From Glandiceps talaboti (taxonomy: Eukaryota; Hemichordata; Enteropneusta; Spengelidae): a DNA stretch of 64,000 nt. Below, piece by piece: positions 56,635 through 64,000 of this stretch. The translations under genes and the position numbers were made by a program. The DNA is taken from NCBI RefSeq assembly GCF_964340395.1, contig NC_135570.1, positions 13,556,322-13,620,321 of the forward strand, in the 5' to 3' direction. Numbering within the stretch: position 1 is the stretch's first letter; each line of letters begins with the position of its first letter. A model generated the notes under the pieces. That model saw nothing but the letters and a program-made list of their open reading frames with translations, ran no database searches and had not been told where the DNA came from.

Positions 56635-57944
56635 TATACATATTTTGACTCTAGACTAACAATAGACCAATATTGAAACGCTAGTACTGACGTGATGTAC
56701 GTTCTTTGTATGTAGACTCCAATGACATGTGACAGTAAGTGCACTGACACGGATCAAACCGTCAGCATGCGCGCGATTAGGCGGTTTTAACTGTTGTTGT
56801 AGTTGTAGTTGTTGTTGTTGTTGTTGTTGTTGCTGTTGTTGTTGTTGTTGTTGTTGAAATATCAGCAGTATTCAGGTAAGCATGATCTTTGAGTTCGATG
56901 ACCTCTAGCCATATGGATTGATTAACACTGACTGGTATCGGATCAATCAAACGAACAAATGATCTGAAGACAGACTACTTTCCAGAGTATAAAGATCTAA
57001 ATTCGTCAAACCATGGTCACTTTTACATATAAGTGTAGATCCGTAACCTGTAGCCTATCAGAGTCATTATCTTGTCACAGTATACTGACCTACTTTCAGT
57101 TAGGCGGTGATTCAACATTACTCAGTAAAAAATTATCCATTAACGGACAAACAAAGTAGAAGTACGTCTTTGTACATTTATCTACACCCACACATGTCCC
57201 GCAGTTTACACATTTCACGTGCGAATTTGGACTGTGAGGCAGCTGGTTGATCCTGGTTAGCTAAATACACTTGCAGTTGTGCCTTATTGTGCATGATATG
57301 TACGTAAATATCCATTGTAACATATACACACATGAAAGGGGGTTTCCGGAAACCTTGTCGAGCACCTTTCTTATCATTGGGAGATCCCCAATAACGTATT
57401 CAAGCCAGGAACTCGACATGACACACTTTTCTTGGTAGCTGATTTCATAACTTGAAAGTCTTAGATATAATTATAAGGAACCGATGATCAATCAGCTGAT
57501 TCGTTCCTCAAGTTCTTTTTACTACTACGCAAAAACATACGATTTTACAAAGCAAATATGAGTGTATAGCTAACAGCCCATGACCACACATTCAGAAGCT
57601 TACAACAGCCTGATGTGGAAGATCATGTAAGGATTCAATAACCGTTCAGTTTGAACTGCATTGAGCATGAATGCTTCATCAATTATCATTAAACATTAAC
57701 ATAGCACGGTATTTTCCCGCCTAAAATATATCAAATTACAATGTAGGTAGTTTCCTACGGTTGGAATTTCCCAAATATAGAACATGACGACGGTGTTTGC
57801 AATTGTGATTTGCTGTATATCTCAGAGATACTAAAACGACCACATCATTTGAGAATCAGAAATCGGTGAAGGCGTATCATGTACTCAAACACTGTTCGCT
57901 CAAGACCATTTTTTGTTTTACTCTGAGAGAAAGAGAACGAGAAT

Positions 57945-63709
<5,765 letters not shown>

Positions 63710-63834
63710 GTACTTGAGAACTTGCATAAATTTGCATACTCGACGAATCCCAAAATCCCTTTCAAATATAATAAATCGTTATTTTTACAAATAAGCCCAA
63801 CAATCTGATATGTTCTATTATATTCGCATATGAT

Positions 63835-63930
63835 AATGTAATGTACTCACACATGATAATGTAATGTAATGTAATGTAATGTAATGTAATGTAATGTAAT
63901 GTAATGCAATGCAATGTAATGTAATGCAAT
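63835..63930. repeat. (AATGT)n pentamer array in KMO intron 8
   Basis: Pentamers with a few AATGC variants near the right window edge. Confidence 0.9.
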
Positions 63931-64000
63931 TTAAAGTTATGAATTCTGGTTTCATAAATATCCAATTTGACAACTATATTACATCAAAAGTTATTGTATT

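Larger units (their letters stand above)
51723..57944. other. Divergent intergenic region between K2P paralog 2 and KMO
   Basis: Head-to-head spacer of 6.2 kb. Holds (GTAT)n with a central GCAT block (52180-52457), the orphan exon-like segment, (TTTGR)n pentamers (54147-54490), MITE copy 3, the four-unit minisatellite and (GTT)n (56792-56857). No complete gene seen. Confidence 0.6.

Overview
This is a eukaryotic window, almost certainly from the nuclear genome of an invertebrate bilaterian animal, probably marine. It is AT-rich, with introns of about 0.3 to 5 kb that obey GT-AG, and it is packed with microsatellites (CATA, CTGT, TA and pentamer arrays) and short inverted-repeat elements. Nothing in it is bacterial or viral. 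The phylum cannot be fixed from sequence alone. The gene set (sigma-class glutathione transferases, TRESK-like two-pore K+ channels, kynurenine 3-monooxygenase) fits an invertebrate deuterostome or a lophotrochozoan.

Layout. (1) 1-5245: no recognisable gene. (2) 5246-27102: four tandem sigma-class GST / hematopoietic prostaglandin D synthase-like genes, all on the minus strand. Each has five coding exons with identical intron positions and phases (1,1,0,0), giving proteins of 209, 210, 209 and 207 aa. Genes B and C are the most recent pair; even introns and a TATA-containing promoter block are alignable. (3) 27103-30663: gene-poor. (4) 30664-35587 and 46493-51722: two paralogous K2P channel genes on the minus strand, each of two coding exons with the intron inside the first selectivity filter. 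About 10.9 kb of repeat-rich DNA separates them. Both encode GDG instead of GYG in the first pore loop. (5) 51723-57944: gene-poor apart from one orphan exon-like segment (52598-52730, minus). (6) 57945-63709 and beyond the right edge: the first eight coding exons (286 codons) of kynurenine 3-monooxygenase, KMO, on the plus strand.

Repeats. Besides simple repeats there are three copies of a Tourist-like MITE (about 280-370 bp, TIR starting GGCC/GACC, TTA/TAA target duplications in two copies). There are also several foldback elements (6121-6381, 30275-30650, 46181-46392, 50758-51229), a pair of inverted 12-mer minisatellites (18763-18890 and 19102-19210), and a four-unit 57-61 bp minisatellite (55567-55781).

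Functionally the gene groups are not an operon-like system. The GSTs are glutathione or eicosanoid enzymes, the K2P channels set resting membrane potential, and KMO is in tryptophan catabolism. The most notable item is the pair of K2P paralogs that both keep an Asp at the tyrosine position of the first K+ filter and both carry a candidate dynein-light-chain (LC8) binding motif in the cytoplasmic loop.
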